Positions 1 to 12,260 of a stretch of DNA of 64,000 bases are shown here, piece after piece. This stretch comes from Atrina japonica (Eukaryota > Mollusca > Bivalvia > Pterioida > Pinnidae). Below the pieces are notes generated by a model. That model had not been told where the DNA came from. It made no database searches and was given only the letters and a program-made list of their open reading frames with translations. How positions within the stretch are numbered: the first letter of the stretch is position 1; each line of letters opens with the position of its first letter. The DNA is taken from the NCBI GenBank assembly GCA_030159075.1, contig BROG01000153.1, forward strand, positions 919,501 to 983,500. Direction: 5' to 3'. The translations under genes were made by a program, and so were the position numbers.

Positions 1-709
1 TTATGTGTATAGGCGCGTGAAGCATGGAAAATTGGTGTGCGATATAGGCTATATTGTAATTTCATATATGATAAAATATTGCGGGGCGGATTCAGACGTT
101 GCCGCAGAGGGAGTGCGTTCTCTAAAGTTGACAAAATGTGTAAAACCTTTATTTTTTCTATAAAAATGTGGAAAAATTATTACAAATTACCAAAATTTTC
201 ACACCTAAATACGCTCGGCGAAAACATTCTAACAGCTCGCGCCCTTCAAACTTGAAATCCTTGATCCACCTCTGGTATTTATTAGTGAAGAATAACAACA
301 AGGCTTTAGTAAGAAAAAATCGTATTATGATTACCTTCAATTTGTGTTAACATAAAGACTTACAAAAGTTTAGGACCGACAACTCTTGTAGAAATTGCCA
401 TCCCTCCTGACATAAGTATTTGAAATAACTATAGAATGTACAAACAGAATTCCTAATTCACGAGTTATTAGTGGATTTATTAGTTTCATTTCTAGTTCAT
501 AATCTCCATGAACATTAAAGTTACCCAAAACTTTGTACATGAATACCTACTAATTGTAATGTTTTGTATTGCATTTTTTTAAGAAAATGTTTTATTAAAT
601 AAAACGAACTAAAATTCATTTTGTTGTCATCAAGTTGTGTGTTTTAGAAGTGATTGTCACAGCAACTAAGTTGTCTTAGACAATGATAGCGGAGTGCACA
701 ACAATCTCA

Positions 710-771
710 TGCACAGAGTTGTCGGTCCTTGCACTGGCAATCAAGAGTGCAATGACCGACAACTCTGTGCA
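710..771. repeat. Inverted repeat, 26-bp arms
   Basis: Arms 710-735 and 746-771 pair with one mismatch across a 10-base spacer. The core GAGTTGTCGGTC word recurs at 365-380 (inverted) and near 63375, so this is part of a dispersed family rather than a single-site structure. Confidence 0.85.
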
Positions 772-813
772 AAGAGGTCGAGTCCACAAATGAGTATATT
801 CAGAACCGGGATT

Positions 814-1098
814 TACTAAATTTACTCAATACTCAGGCTAGACTTTTATTTCACTATTTCGACTATAAAGTCGTTTGTAATACACATTATTATTTTTCAT
901 CATTCACATAAAAAACGTGGGTCACACTTATTAGTTTCATTTTTTATATATATTTCTGAAGTTTTCTGAATTAGCAATGATTTTCATCATTATTTTCCAT
1001 TGTATGCCATTAATATTCAAACATGCCGAGTCGCAGTATAAATTTTACACATAAAATCAAGAAAATAAATTGAGCTTGAGTACTGAGTAAATTTAGTA
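814..1098. mobile_element. MITE with 26-bp imperfect TIRs
   Basis: Left end 814-839 and right end 1073-1098 are inverted copies (CTAAATTTACTCAATACTCA type). A related copy is at 28471-28748 in FKBP6 intron 4, sharing the interior TATTTCTGAAGTTT segment. Confidence 0.7.
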
Positions 1099-1524
1099 AC
1101 TTTGGGTCCAGTACAAGGTTCCAGGTAAACACGTCAGCAAATATTCTTTGCTTGGTCTACTATGACAAACAGAATCGTCACACACGAGTAGTATAAGCAC
1201 TATTCAAGTTTTATGTCGGAGGGCCGACGATCACAGAACACTCGCAGAAACATTCAGAATCCAACATTTCATAAAAAGCTGTATTTATTTTTTTCGTAAT
1301 TGTCTGTAGTAAAATGTAAATTGTAGGTATACACTAATAAAACGTCTGATATCGTAGTAACCAACATCAAGGATTTTTGTTGCAGAATTTTGACTTTAAA
1401 TGTAAGGCTGTTTTATGATTCTGGCACCGAAAGTGACGGCCACTGTCACTATTGTTCTACCACGAAAAATTGACACATCTTTATATACACGGCGAGTCTA
1501 AATTAAATAAAAATAGGGATGACA

Positions 1525-1775
1525 GGTTATAGCTCTACCAGATAAATTGGCACATGTTTACAAACACGATGAGTCTAAATTTGATAATAACAGGGGTGAC
1601 ATGCAAGTTTGTGGTATAAACATTTCACAGCTTCAATGTTGCATGGAATCATATGGTGAGAAATGGTGAAATGTTTAACCTTTGTATCCCTATTTTTGAA
1701 AATAGACAATTAGTATACTGTTTTGGTTTTTGACAAAACCCGGATATGCCAATTTATCTTGATAGATTTATACGC
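1525..1775. mobile_element. TIR element, AATTGGCA family
   Basis: Ends near 1540 (GATAAATTGGCACATGTTTA) and 1748 (GCCAATTTATCTTGAT) are inverted. The interior ACAAACAC...AACAGGGGTGACA and the AAAATAGACA stretch recur at 51930-52160. Confidence 0.6.
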
Positions 1776-2738
1776 TTGTGCAAAAAATATGTGATTGCTC
1801 CTACGAGATGTGGATTCAGGCGGAGACGCAGTGGACGCACACCACTAAAGTTTGCAAAACATGTAACGTGTAATAATTATTATAAAAAGTTATTACAAAA
1901 AAATGATAAAATAAATAATTCAATCTAATTAAAAAACCTCTACGCGACATATCAGTCGACAGGAGCGGTAAAAGACCCGGTATTTCATTAGACTGATTGC
2001 TATTATGCTGTGTTTCAGTACTGGCTACTATGCATCTAAATTGTTCATCTAGAATGCACGAGTGTACCACTTCTGAAATTCCTGGAAGGAATTGAGCATA
2101 GAACCTTCAATTGTCTAATTTTAAATTATCATGGCCGCAATAATCGATCTACGATATATATCACACTAATACTGCCGATCGCTTTCAAATTGATTAATCA
2201 CAATTATGTGAGTAATAATCAATGATTGACTAGTAAAGACTACTTAGTGTGTGATTAATCGTCATTGGTGGGCCAATAGAGCTTATTTGAGTTGTTCCAT
2301 TCCGTTACGATTCGTCAAAATTGTATGCAACTTCAGTGGAAATGCGAGAAGCATTACTTCCGGTTATATCCTGGAATATGGGTACTATACAGTGCTGGGT
2401 GCTAAATTTGAAAAGTAGCTTATATGGAAATGATTACACTTGCCATCTTTATAACAACGAACATCTATCTAAACTTAATTCCTCCGAGATTAACAGAAAT
2501 ATGATGTCACCGAATGTTGTCATTGTAATATAAAACATCTCAGATACCAAAGTATAAATCTTCAGGATGTATAGGACACAGACACAAATCCGGCAAAAAT
2601 GGACAAACACGGACCTTTGGAAACCAAGAGGTGGGATCAGGTGCGCGACTTTCGGTTGAAGTCACGTGGTCTGAGTACAAACTATTTCGACGAAACTGAA
2701 CGGAATGGGACAACTCGAAAAAGGGCTATCACTATCGC

Positions 2739-3112
2739 TTAAATGGCATTAGCTGTTTTACCAAAAAGAATTTCGATTTTTTCTACTTTTACTACTTGTA
2801 CTTGATGTACAATAACAAATAAAAACTATACACAGGCATAAAAGGATCTTATATTCCTATATATTTTGTAAAATTAAGGTCAGAAAAGATCAGGTCCAGT
2901 TTGGTATTCATATACAAATGGTAAGGTGGAGTTAATCAATTACAATTGAAGAAGTGCTGAACATGGGTTTCTAAAGCAATTTTCATAAAATATATTCAAA
3001 TTAAGAATTATTTATGTTTGTGTATATCTCTATTTTGTTATTGTATATCAATTTAAGAAGTAAAAAACGAAGAAAAAGTTTTTGAAAAAAAGAACAGGTA
3101 ATGCCCCTTTAA
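2739..3112. mobile_element. MITE with AAAGGGGCATTA-type TIRs, copy 1
   Basis: The ends read TAAATGGCATTAGCTG and AATGCCCCTTTA. The interior is shared with 47029-47341 (CTACTTGTACTTGATGTA, then AAGGTCAG..AGGTCCAG). Confidence 0.7.
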
Positions 3113-3130
3113 TTTGAATTTGAATTTTGA

Positions 3131-3335
3131 GTGGTGTTTTACGCCACACACAATAATTTTTCAGTGATATGGTGGCGGTCATTTTTTAAAGTAGAGAATC
3201 GTGTTACAATGTACCCGGTAACAGACCAACGGCCTTTCACAAGTAAACTGGCAAACTTTCTTACAAAAATCAGCTTAGGTTCCGAACCTGCGCTGACAGG
3301 AAGTAAGAGACTTTATAAAATTATCGCTTAATGAG
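3131..3335 (-). mobile_element. SINE-like repeat
   Basis: This copy is related to 3950-4195 (opposite orientation), 23285-23420, 28065-28380, 40380-40540 and 42590-42720. Common words are ATATGGTGGCGGTCA, AGTAAACTGGCAAACTTTCT and a tRNA-B-box-like TTCGAACC end. Confidence 0.6.
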
Positions 3336-3474
3336 TAATTGTCACCAAATTATAAGTCGATAATCAACTGGTGAATTACTTAATTGAAGAATCGATTACG
3401 ACCGACCTGATATATTTGATTGACAATAAAATTGATGAATGTATGTCTCTCTCCTGAAGCCACCAGTAAAAATT

Positions 3475-3675
3475 GTCCGTTTGATGTGCCCCCACCAGCA
3501 ATTTTAGAGGTGGGTCGGTCGGTAGTCATTTTTTAAATTTTTCTTTTTTATTCTGATATGTAAAGTACACAAAATATCATATCTTATAAGAAAAAAAAGT
3601 GGTCAAAAGTGCCTAACAAATTTGGGTAAGGGCCTTTTAGGTGGGTCGGCCGGGTCACATCAAACGAATTTTGTT
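3475..3675. mobile_element. TIR element, GTTTGATGTG family, copy 1
   Basis: Inverted ends GTTTGATGTG and CACATCAAAC flank about 190 bp that includes GGTGGGTCGG in both arms. A diverged copy lies at 33985-34215. Confidence 0.65.
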
Positions 3676-3718
3676 TTAGTTTTGGCATGATAACAAACAT
3701 GAAATCAAACGTCAACTA

Positions 3719-3943
3719 TAAACTCATCAGCCCCTGAATTCACATTTGGACCTGCCCCTTTTAAAAAATGGTTAAGCCCACGGTCAGAATTCAGAAGTGT
3801 ATGCTTTAGAATCAAAATTTTATAATACATATAATTTTATTTACAATGTGAACTTGTTCACTCTCCTGAAATATGACAGTAGACCATACTATTTATTGAT
3901 TTGGGTGAGTCTAAGTGTGACCACACGGGTTGATGAGTTATGC
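3719..3943. mobile_element. TTAACTCAT MITE, long form, copy 1
   Basis: About 225 bp with inverted ends AACTCATCAGCCCCTGAA and GGGTTGATGAGTTA. The long form also occurs at 7347-7516 and 39222-39426. A short form of about 90 bp with the same ends is found six times in the two gene bodies. Confidence 0.75.
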
Positions 3944-3949
3944 ACAATT

Positions 3950-4195
3950 AGTTCAGTAGATAAAAATGGCAGGACCTCCGTGTCTGAGTGATTGGAGCAT
4001 CGCTATTTAAACTAGGAAGTTTATCATCTATTGACAGAAAAGTCAGGTTCGAACCCCACTGGGACCTAAACTGAATTTGCAAGAAAGTTGGTAGTTTACT
4101 TGCGAAAGCCGGTGATCTCACCTTCTCCTCCACCACTAAAAACTGGCCGCCACCATATAACTGAAAATTGTAAAGTGTGGCATAAAACAGCAATA
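3950..4195 (+). mobile_element. tRNA-derived SINE-like copy
   Basis: The head has a B-box-like GGTTCGAACCCCACT at about 4047 and a possible A-box region near 3980. The body is the reverse of 3131-3335 (TTGCAAGAAAGTTGGTAGTT, then TGGCCGCCACCATAT). Confidence 0.6.
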
Positions 4196-5389
4196 ACATA
4201 AACTGATAAACGGCACGTGATAATTACACGTGCACCTTACTGATCGATCATTCCGGTGATCGACTGTTGATCACAAATTGATGGAATGGTGATCGACTAA
4301 TTACCAAATAATGATCAACTATAATTAATCACTGATTTGTTATATAATCATTAGTGATCGATTATTTGTGATCACAATCCGGCACTTATACTAGACAACG
4401 TGTACGGTGCATCTGATCTAGTGTCAACGATAGATGACAACCATTATGATGGGTCTTATACCAGGTTTTCTGCTCGACGTTGTTATTCAAACACCTTGAC
4501 AGATTACGTGGCAGTCATTGGTGGCGACATCTAGGGCCGATCTTATATTTCACTCAGATTGTACTTATAAATATGTTCATTGTCGGTCTTAAAAGCCCTT
4601 TAGAGCTTATGTTATTTGTTGCTGAACTTGCCGACTTTAAATAAAGCTTTTATTATTATTATTGACCCAACACTGACCCCTGACTTTAGCCAATGAAAAG
4701 CTTGTACGTCACATTATTTTATGTTTACCAACCTTCCCTTCTATCATTTAGTCGATGCGAGATCGATTGGTAGACGCGTTTTGATTGGCTCATGAAACAA
4801 TACCCGCAGCCAATTGAAATAGACGCTGCGAAGTCACACTATACAAGCCAAATCTGTGTGTGAGTGACAGAGTGGATAGGAATATCTTGACGTAGGGAGA
4901 TGAACAGCTTTATATATCACTGCTTATACAAATTATGAATCGGATAAATTATGTTTTAATAGAGTAAGGGTATTTTATCATGTTTTCAGAACCAAACCTT
5001 TGAAGGAGATGGAAAAGCTCATGCCTTTTCCATACTTGATATACATCAATAAATTTAAAGCAATTACGAACCACAACAAGTAAAAAATCTTACCCGGATT
5101 AGTATATACATTAGCAAGTCTGCAAGCATTATATTCAGACATAGTTGGCGGGCAAACACAGAGCTCTGGACCCCGAGGAGCATAATTCACTCACTAATAC
5201 TCTACGAACTTTTCATGATTTTAGATAAAAACACAAACTTTATGCTATAAGTGGGAATATTCGAATATTGACAATGATTTATGCCATACAATTATAAACT
5301 AGTGTTGTCAGAAGACAACAAAGCTCACCGAAATGGGTGTGAATTTTCAAAATAGCTGTCAGGTAATATGTTAATTCCTTCAGCTCATG

Positions 5390-6160
5390 TTAAAAAAGTA
5401 GGTCAAAGTTCAAGGTCAAGTTCACCTGGTCAAAAGTCAAGGTACCAAATGAAGGCTCTGTCCATAAGAAATATATATTTGAAATATCAAAGCCCTATCC
5501 CTCATAGGATAAAAGATATAGACAAGGTTAAAGTTTTTGAAAAGTGGTTCAAAGTCCAAGGTAAAGGTCACTACGTCATATGTCAAGGTACCAAATGAAG
5601 GCTCTGGTCATAAGAAATATATTTGTGAAATATCAAAGCCCTATCACTCATGTTTTAAAAGATAGAGACAAGGTTAAAGTTTTTGAAAATTAGTTCAAAA
5701 GCCAAGGTCAAGGTCACTAGGTCAAAAGTAAAGGTACCAAATGAAAGATCGGGTCATAAGAAATATCTATATATGTGAAATATCAAAGCCCTGTCCCTCA
5801 TGGTTTAAAAGATATAGCCAAGGTTAAGGTTTTTGAAAATTAGTTCGAAAGCCAAGGTCAAGGTCACTAGGTCAAAAGTAAAGGTACCAAATGAAAGATC
5901 AGGTCATAAGAAATCTCTATATATGTGAAATATCAAAGCCCTGTCCCTCATGGTTTAAAAGATATAGCCAAGGTTAAGGTTTTTGAAAAGTAGGTCAAAG
6001 TTCAAGGTCACTAGGTCAAAAGTCAAGGTACCATATGAAAGCTCTAGTCATAAGAAATCTATATGCGGAATATCAAAGCCCTATCCCTGATGGTTTAAAA
6101 GGTCAAGGTCACTAGGTTAAAAGTCAAGGTACCACATGAAAGCTCTCGTCACAGGGAATC
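5390..6160. repeat. Tandem array, about 145-bp unit, 5-6 copies
   Basis: Units are anchored on AAGGTACCAAATGAAAG at 5440, 5585, 5730, 5881, 6026 and 6126, so periods are 145, 145, 151, 145 and 100. Each carries AAGGTCAAGGTCACTAGGTC and ATATCAAAGCCCTATCCCTC. The last unit is shortened. Confidence 0.9.
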
Positions 6161-6611
6161 TATAGGCTCAACATATTTATTCAGTTTGAACGAAAAATTA
6201 GTGACCTAGATTTTATTTACTATGAATGATGAAAAAACCATGTGTTTCCTCATCTTCCCGAGTCAGGTTTTTTTTTATCCACTTCTTTCCTCATGGAGAT
6301 GGTGTTTCATATTTAGTCAGGTCCAGAAGCTGTAGAAACAATTATACATTCCAAATAATTAAATAAAGTTTAGCGAATTCGGAGACCCGGTCATGAAATC
6401 CCGATGTGAGAGCAGATTTCCAGGAAAAGAGAACTATCTCAGTGTCGACAAATCAGACCCGTTGTTAGACTGACGAGTGTTACCACATGGTGCTCAACCG
6501 TGTGCTCGATGTTTTTAGAGCTCGTCAATCTAACCCGCCGTGGGTTCGTAGTCAAATGCAGAAAACACCAAGGGGGTATAACTCCTGAAGAAAATCGGTA
6601 TTAACAATTAA

Positions 6612-7200
6612 GGGCTACCAAGTGACTGTTTTACAAAAACTGACAGGGTATCGACGATTCCCCTGTCAAAAATGAAGCGGTGAAACGGACATCCGGTATT
6701 TCTGACAGGGGAATCACCAATACCCTGTCAGTTTTTGTAAAAGTCACATGGTAACCCTAATCTAATGCCTGCACGTTTTAAATTAGCATTTTGATGACAG
6801 AAACGACATGAAACGTTTACTTACGCTGCCTCCTACCTTTATCTATGACCAAATTACTTTGTTGAGTATACTGATGCGCTAAAAATAGTTAATGATTTAT
6901 CATATGGATTTGTTAATTTCGATAACGATTTAGTGATATGATATAGTTTTTATGTTTTGTATTTTTATCAAGGAACTCTACACAGTGAAAAAAGTTTCGA
7001 TTATAAAGTATTGTATTACAAAATATGTGAACAGTAAAGTTCAGCAAGTGCATCGAAGTTGGTCAGCAGAACTTTGTGTGACGTCATATATAAAAAATAG
7101 CAGTGAATCATGAATCCGCTGCGAATTTTCAACGTCATCGACCAATGAAATAACGCGAAGCAAACAGAGTGCAATAGAATAAACAATCACAAACGGTTAT
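6612..7200 (+). mobile_element. Foldback element A, 56-bp hairpin at left end
   Basis: Arms 6612-6667 and 6702-6756 are inverted copies (ACAAAAACTGACAGGGTAT core, then GATTCCCCTGTCA). The rest, up to about 7200, is present in reverse orientation at 19665-20756. It has no coding capacity. Confidence 0.8.
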
Positions 7201-7346
7201 AATTTGGGTTCCAGATCATAATTCTACTCGTACATCCCAGAATGAAATATGATACTATATTAGATTATGAGGTCTAGTGTGGAAGTTTCTATGAGGTCAA
7301 AGGGTCAACCAAGAAGGTCATGGTTGCTAAGAAATTATTGACCCCT

Positions 7347-7516
7347 GTAGCCATATTTGAACTCATCCATTTCAAAGAATGGTCAATTCCACTGTCAGTA
7401 TTTACAATAATTTGACATTATTATACAATTAATTTGTCAATTCCTGATTTATGACAGTAGACCATACTTTTCATTGATTTGGGTGAGTCTAAATGTGAAA
7501 ATAGGGGTTGATGAAA
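7347..7516. mobile_element. TTAACTCAT MITE, long form, copy 2
   Basis: Shares GACAGTAGACCATACT and GATTTGGGTGAGTCTAA with the copy at 3719-3943. The ends are more decayed. Confidence 0.65.
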
Positions 7517-7554
7517 TCTACTTTTGGTTTAATTTGTTGTTGTTTTAAATCCTG

Positions 7555-7845
7555 GAAACAATTTTCACTTATATAGAGATATCATCAGCTTTAGGTGATG
7601 TGCCACAATGTTTTATCTGTGTTATGGACCAACACCAATGCAGTGAGGATTCTTTAGTGCCACACTCGTTGTGACCTCGGTTTTAAGTCTCATTCAACAG
7701 ACCTGTGACTTTGAATGACCTGCACTTGGCAAATTTCAGTCACTGCCATTTTTATAAGTCTTGATATAACCAGATATCAGGAATTGAATCCGAGACCTGC
7801 CACTTGCGAGTTGAACGCTCTACCACTAGGTCACCACATGTGGTT
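7555..7845 (-). mobile_element. tRNA-derived SINE, family 2
   Basis: Read on the minus strand, the head has a clear A box (TAGTGGTAGAGCG) and B box (GGATTCAATTCC). The body CACCAATGCAGTGAGGATTC is shared with 50205-50425 in BLMH intron 8. Confidence 0.75.
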
Positions 7846-8559
7846 CATGATGATAAATAGCCAATGTATAAAAAACACAAACATATCTTATATCCAAATA
7901 TAAAAACAATTTATTTTTAAAACATGAAATTTGCATATGAACACACTATGGTGATGACTATTTGCTCACACAAAGGCAAAAAAAAAATTATGCTCAAGAA
8001 AATAACAGAAAATGTTTAATGAAAAATATCTGATAAAAAAAAATTAGAGGTAATGAATACATGAATAAAGATCGAAAATACTGTAAAATGATAAATTTGA
8101 GTGTACAATTAATTCTGGTGTTTTTTCATGAAAGACACATATGTGCTTAACATATGTGTGCTAAAATTGGCAAATTAATCTGAGCACAAATACTCAAGAA
8201 TTCAGTAAATGGTCAATGAGATATGAAAAATGCTAACTTTTAAATTGCAAGAAAACATTTCCTACTCCCGGTGCTAAATACTGACTGGCCAAAACACTTT
8301 ACAGTATCCTAGAAACAATGCAGTCATAACTGAAACAACCAAAGAGAAAATAAATCTGCCCCATAGAATCCAAATTTCCAGTGATACCAATGGCAGGTGT
8401 TTTTTCACCTTTAATTAAAAACTCTTATCACAAGTGTTCATATGAATCATTTTAATATAAAACAAGTAAAGTACTAAATGATATAAATGAAAATGTTGCA
8501 AATTGGTGACCAAAAACCTCTATCTTATCGCAATATACAACTGTGCATGTGTTTAAATG
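7846..8559. other. AT-rich stretch, nothing recognised
   Basis: A-rich single-copy-looking DNA between the SINE and the satellite. It has no open frame with splice support or similarity that I can name. Confidence 0.5.
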
Positions 8560-10500
8560 AATCACTTTTATATCATCAGTCTTTTAAGTGTTGTGAACTA
8601 TTACCCAAATTATGATGATATACATGTACAGCTTTATGTTGGTGTTTAAATGAATCACTGTTATATTATTTGTATGTTAAGTGTTGTGAACTATTACCAG
8701 AATTATGATATACATGTACAGCTTTATGTTGGTGTTTAAATGAATCACTTTTATATCATCAGTCTTTTAAGTGTTGTGAACTATTACCCAAATTATGATG
8801 ATATACATGTACAGCTTTATGTTGGTGTTTAAATGAATCACTGTTATATTATTTGTATGTTAAGTGTTGTGAACTATTACCAGAATTATGATATACATGT
8901 ACAGCTTTATGTTGGTGTTTAAATGAATCACTGTTATATTATTTGTATGTTAAGTGTTGTGAACTATTACCAGAATTATGATGATATACATGTACAGCTT
9001 TATGTTGGTGGTTAGATGAATCACTGTTATATTATTTGTATGTTAAGTGTTGTGAACTATTACCAGAATTATGATATACATGTACAGCTTTATGCTGGTG
9101 GTTAGATGAATCACTGTTATATTATTTGTATGTTAAGTGTTGTGAACTATTACCAGAATTATGATGATTACAGCTTTATGTTGGTGTTTAAATGAATCAC
9201 TGTTATATTATTTGCATGTTAAGTGTTGTGAACTATTACCAGAATTATGATGATATACATGTACAGCTTTATGTTGGTGGTTACATGAATCACTGTTATA
9301 TTATTTGTATGTTAAGTGTTGTGAACTATTACCAGAATTATGATGATATACATGTACAGCTTTATGTTGGTGTTTAAATGAATCACTGTTATATTATTTG
9401 TATGTTAAGTGTTGTGAACTATTACCAGAATTATGATATACATGTACAGCTTTATGTTGGTGTTTAAATGAATCACTGTTATATTATTAGTCTGTTAAGT
9501 GTTGTGAACTATTACCAGAATTATGATGATATACATGTACAGCTTTATGTTGGTGTTTAAATGAATCACTGTTATATTATTAGTCTGTTAAGTGTTGTGA
9601 ACTACAACCAGAATTATGATGATATACATGTACAGCTTTATGTTGGTGTTTAGATGAATCACTGTTATATTATTTGTATGTTAAGTGTTGTGAACTATTA
9701 CCTGAATTATGATGATATAAATGTACAGCTTTTTGTTGGTGTTTAAATGAATCACTGTTACATTATTTGCCTGTTTACTGTTGTGAACGATTACTGCAAT
9801 TATGATGATGTACATGTCTAGATGAATCACTGAAATATTATGACGTGATTCATCTACACACGTTGTGGACCACTATTATCTCATGATGTTCAGGTATATG
9901 TACCTGTGTTTAGATGAATCACAGTTATATTATAATGTGTCTGTTATGTGTTGTGAACTACTATCACCTATCTCATGATATACAGCTATATGTACCTGTG
10001 TTTAGATGAATCAGTTACATTCTAATGTGTCTGTAATGTGTTGTGAACTACTATCACCTATCTCATAATGATATACAGCTATATGTACCTGTGTTTAGAT
10101 GAATCAGTTACATTCTAATGTGTCTGTAATGTGTTGTGAACTACTATCACCTATCTCATAATGATATACAGCTATATGTACCTGTGTTTGGATGAATCAG
10201 TTACATTATAATGTGTCTGTAATGTGTTGTGAACTACTATCACCTATCTCATAATGATATACAGCTATATGTACCTGTGTTTAGATGAATCAGTTACATT
10301 ATAATGTGTCTGTAATGTGTTGTGAACTACTATCACCTATCTCATAATGATATACAGCTATATGTACCTGTGTTTAGATGAATCAGTTACATTATAATGT
10401 GTCTGTTATGTGTTGTGAACTACTATCACCTATCTCATAATGATATACAGCTATATGTACCTGTGTTTGGATGAATCACTGTTATATTGCTTAATACAAC
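8560..10500. repeat. Satellite, 90/93-bp period, about 20 copies
   Basis: The unit runs TTTAAATGAATCACTGTTAT, then GTGTTGTGAACTATTACCAG and ATGTACAGCTTTATGTTGGT. The period alternates between 90 and 93 bp through loss or gain of one GAT. From about 9900 a second subfamily takes over (TTTAGATGAATCAGTTACAT, then CTACTATCACCTATCTCA) with a 93-bp period. Degenerate half-units, marked by ATGAATCA, continue to about 10820. Confidence 0.95.
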
Positions 10501-10899
10501 AACAACAACATGTATTTATATGTTATTATGAATTACATTATGAGTTGTGTTGTGAAAATTATTATCTCATGATATTATGCCAAATAAGGAATGTTAAGAT
10601 GAATCATTTGCTTGAAATAAAACACCATGTGTTTTGTATTTATGAATCATTATTTTGGAATCACTGTTTATCTTATGATTTTTTTCCCAATACTGTGCAT
10701 TATTTGATGAATCACTATTTTAGAATTACAACATGTCTGTAAACGTGTTGTGAACCAATACAAGTATCACAATTTCCTCATGATATTAAGTCAAAAATCC
10801 AAAATGAATCATTTATCTGAATCATCCAAGGTCACAATGATATGACAATTTTTTAATGGAAACCCAGAATATGACTAGTGATGCTGATGCACGATGAAT

Positions 10900-11364
10900 A
10901 AAAAAAAGTTATCCTTAAGCAGTTATCTACCTTTCTCAGGGGACACAAAAAGCATTCATGACGATACAGAATATAGAATGACATGTGTGTATAGATAAAA
11001 GGGGTGTATTTGACTTAACAATTATAACAGAATGAAAATCTACCATTAAGACCAACAAGGATTTTGATTATTAGACAAACCATTGTAGGCAACAAATTAA
11101 TACTTATCAAAATTTACAAAAATCATTTTGTCAGATAAAAAAGATTTCTTTGACAATTTAAGCCCAATATGGCAAAAGTTAAAAAAAAAAAAGATGTGAT
11201 TACCTTATCCCAATTTGAACCAAATTCTAACAGCAAATCGTCTTTCCATAATCAAAAACGGAATTAAAACTTTTCAATTTTTATCTTAAGTTGTGAAAAT
11301 TCACAATAACACAAAATTCTTCCCCCAACTGTACAAATCTAACTTCAAACACTCATTGTGATAT
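10900..11364. other. AT-rich stretch, nothing recognised
   Basis: No gene, repeat family or structure stands out here. Confidence 0.5.
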
Positions 11365-11800
11365 CGTTCAGATATCTCAGCATGTTTAATATCAAATAAT
11401 GTTGTCAAACACTAGATATCTGACATCGCCAATATACTCAGATCACCAATAGGCTCATCAGATATTAACAGGACCAACAGGTGTAGTCAACCAGGAGTTA
11501 GATATAAGATGCCATATCAGATATCTTTCAAGATATCTATAATTAGTATAATATCAGATGTTAACATTATCAACTAGTGAAGTCAGCCAGCAGTTAGATA
11601 TCCGATGTCAGTCAGATATTGTCAAGATATCTACAATATCAGATGATAACATGATCAACAAGTGTAGTCAGCCAGCAGTTAGATATCAGATGTCGGTCAG
11701 ATATACAATATCAGATGATAACTATAGCCGTCTTATGTATATATCAGGTATCTTTAACATCAGATGGCAGCGACAGATATCTGTCAGATTTTTCAGTATC
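11365..11800. repeat. Irregular AGATATC-rich cluster
   Basis: GATATC/AGATATCT occurs about eight times in about 430 bp, with further CAGATGTC and CAGATAT variants, in irregular units of roughly 30-80 bp. It lies within 900 bp of the FKBP6 stop, possibly in its 3' UTR or just beyond. Confidence 0.7.
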
Positions 11801-11950
11801 ATCATATGGTTGCGCTGTCAGATTTTTCAGTATAATCCTATGGTTGCACTGTCAGATTTTTCAGTATCATCATTCGATTAATCAGTTTCTCTGACTTTTG
11901 ACACCTGACTATAACAGAAGATAGATCTTACTATAAATTGAATCAATCTA

Positions 11951-12173
11951 CCAAGTTATGATCTGTTCCGACTTCAGATTCACACTACAGACTTCTGATA
12001 AATGATATCATCAATGTATCAAGTATTAATCTGTTCAAACTGTGGACTCACACTACAAACTCCTGACAGTAGGTCTCGTCAATGTTCCAATTATTAATCT
12101 GTTCCGACTTCAGATTCACACTACAAATTTCTAATAATAGAACTTGTAAATGATCCAAGTATTATTCTGTTCT
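11951..12173. repeat. 68-bp tandem repeat, 3.3 copies, FKBP6 3' end
   Basis: Units start at 11951, 12019, 12087 and 12155, exactly 68 bp apart, each with CTGTTC.GACTTCAGATTCAC and CACTACA. The array begins 22 bp downstream of the FKBP6 stop codon, so it is probably transcribed as 3' UTR. Confidence 0.9.
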
Positions 12174-12194
12174 AGAAATTATAGCCTCTTCTAC

Positions 12195-12260
12195 TTATGT
12201 CTGGTGTTGATCAGATCGGGAACTTTTCTTCTTTAAAACTTTAAGTCTTACATTGTTTCC
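12195..12260 (-). CDS. FKBP6: FKBP6 exon 14 (stop codon)
   Basis: 66 nt including TAA, encoding the basic tail GNNVRLKVLKKKSSRSDQHQ plus T. It follows ATTTTCAG and continues exon 13 in phase 0. No clear AATAAA is seen on this strand within 700 bp downstream. Confidence 0.72.
   Translation of the reverse strand, partial: GNNVRLKVLKKKSSRSDQHQT

Larger units (their letters stand above)
1..5360. other. Intergenic, repeat-rich, no supported gene
   Basis: Open frames here are short and have no recognisable family or splice support. The stretch holds a hairpin at 710-771 and TIR elements at 814-1098, 1525-1775, 2739-3112, 3475-3675 and 3719-3943. SINE-like repeats lie at 3131-3335 and 3950-4195. 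At about 4620-4665 there is a TTATTATT tail that resembles a retroposon 3' end. Confidence 0.6.

Noticed and set aside
9192..9377. Open frame with a repeated MNHCYIICMLSVVNYY peptide
   Set aside because: It is produced by the 93-bp satellite, whose period is a multiple of three; no start context, splice or family support.
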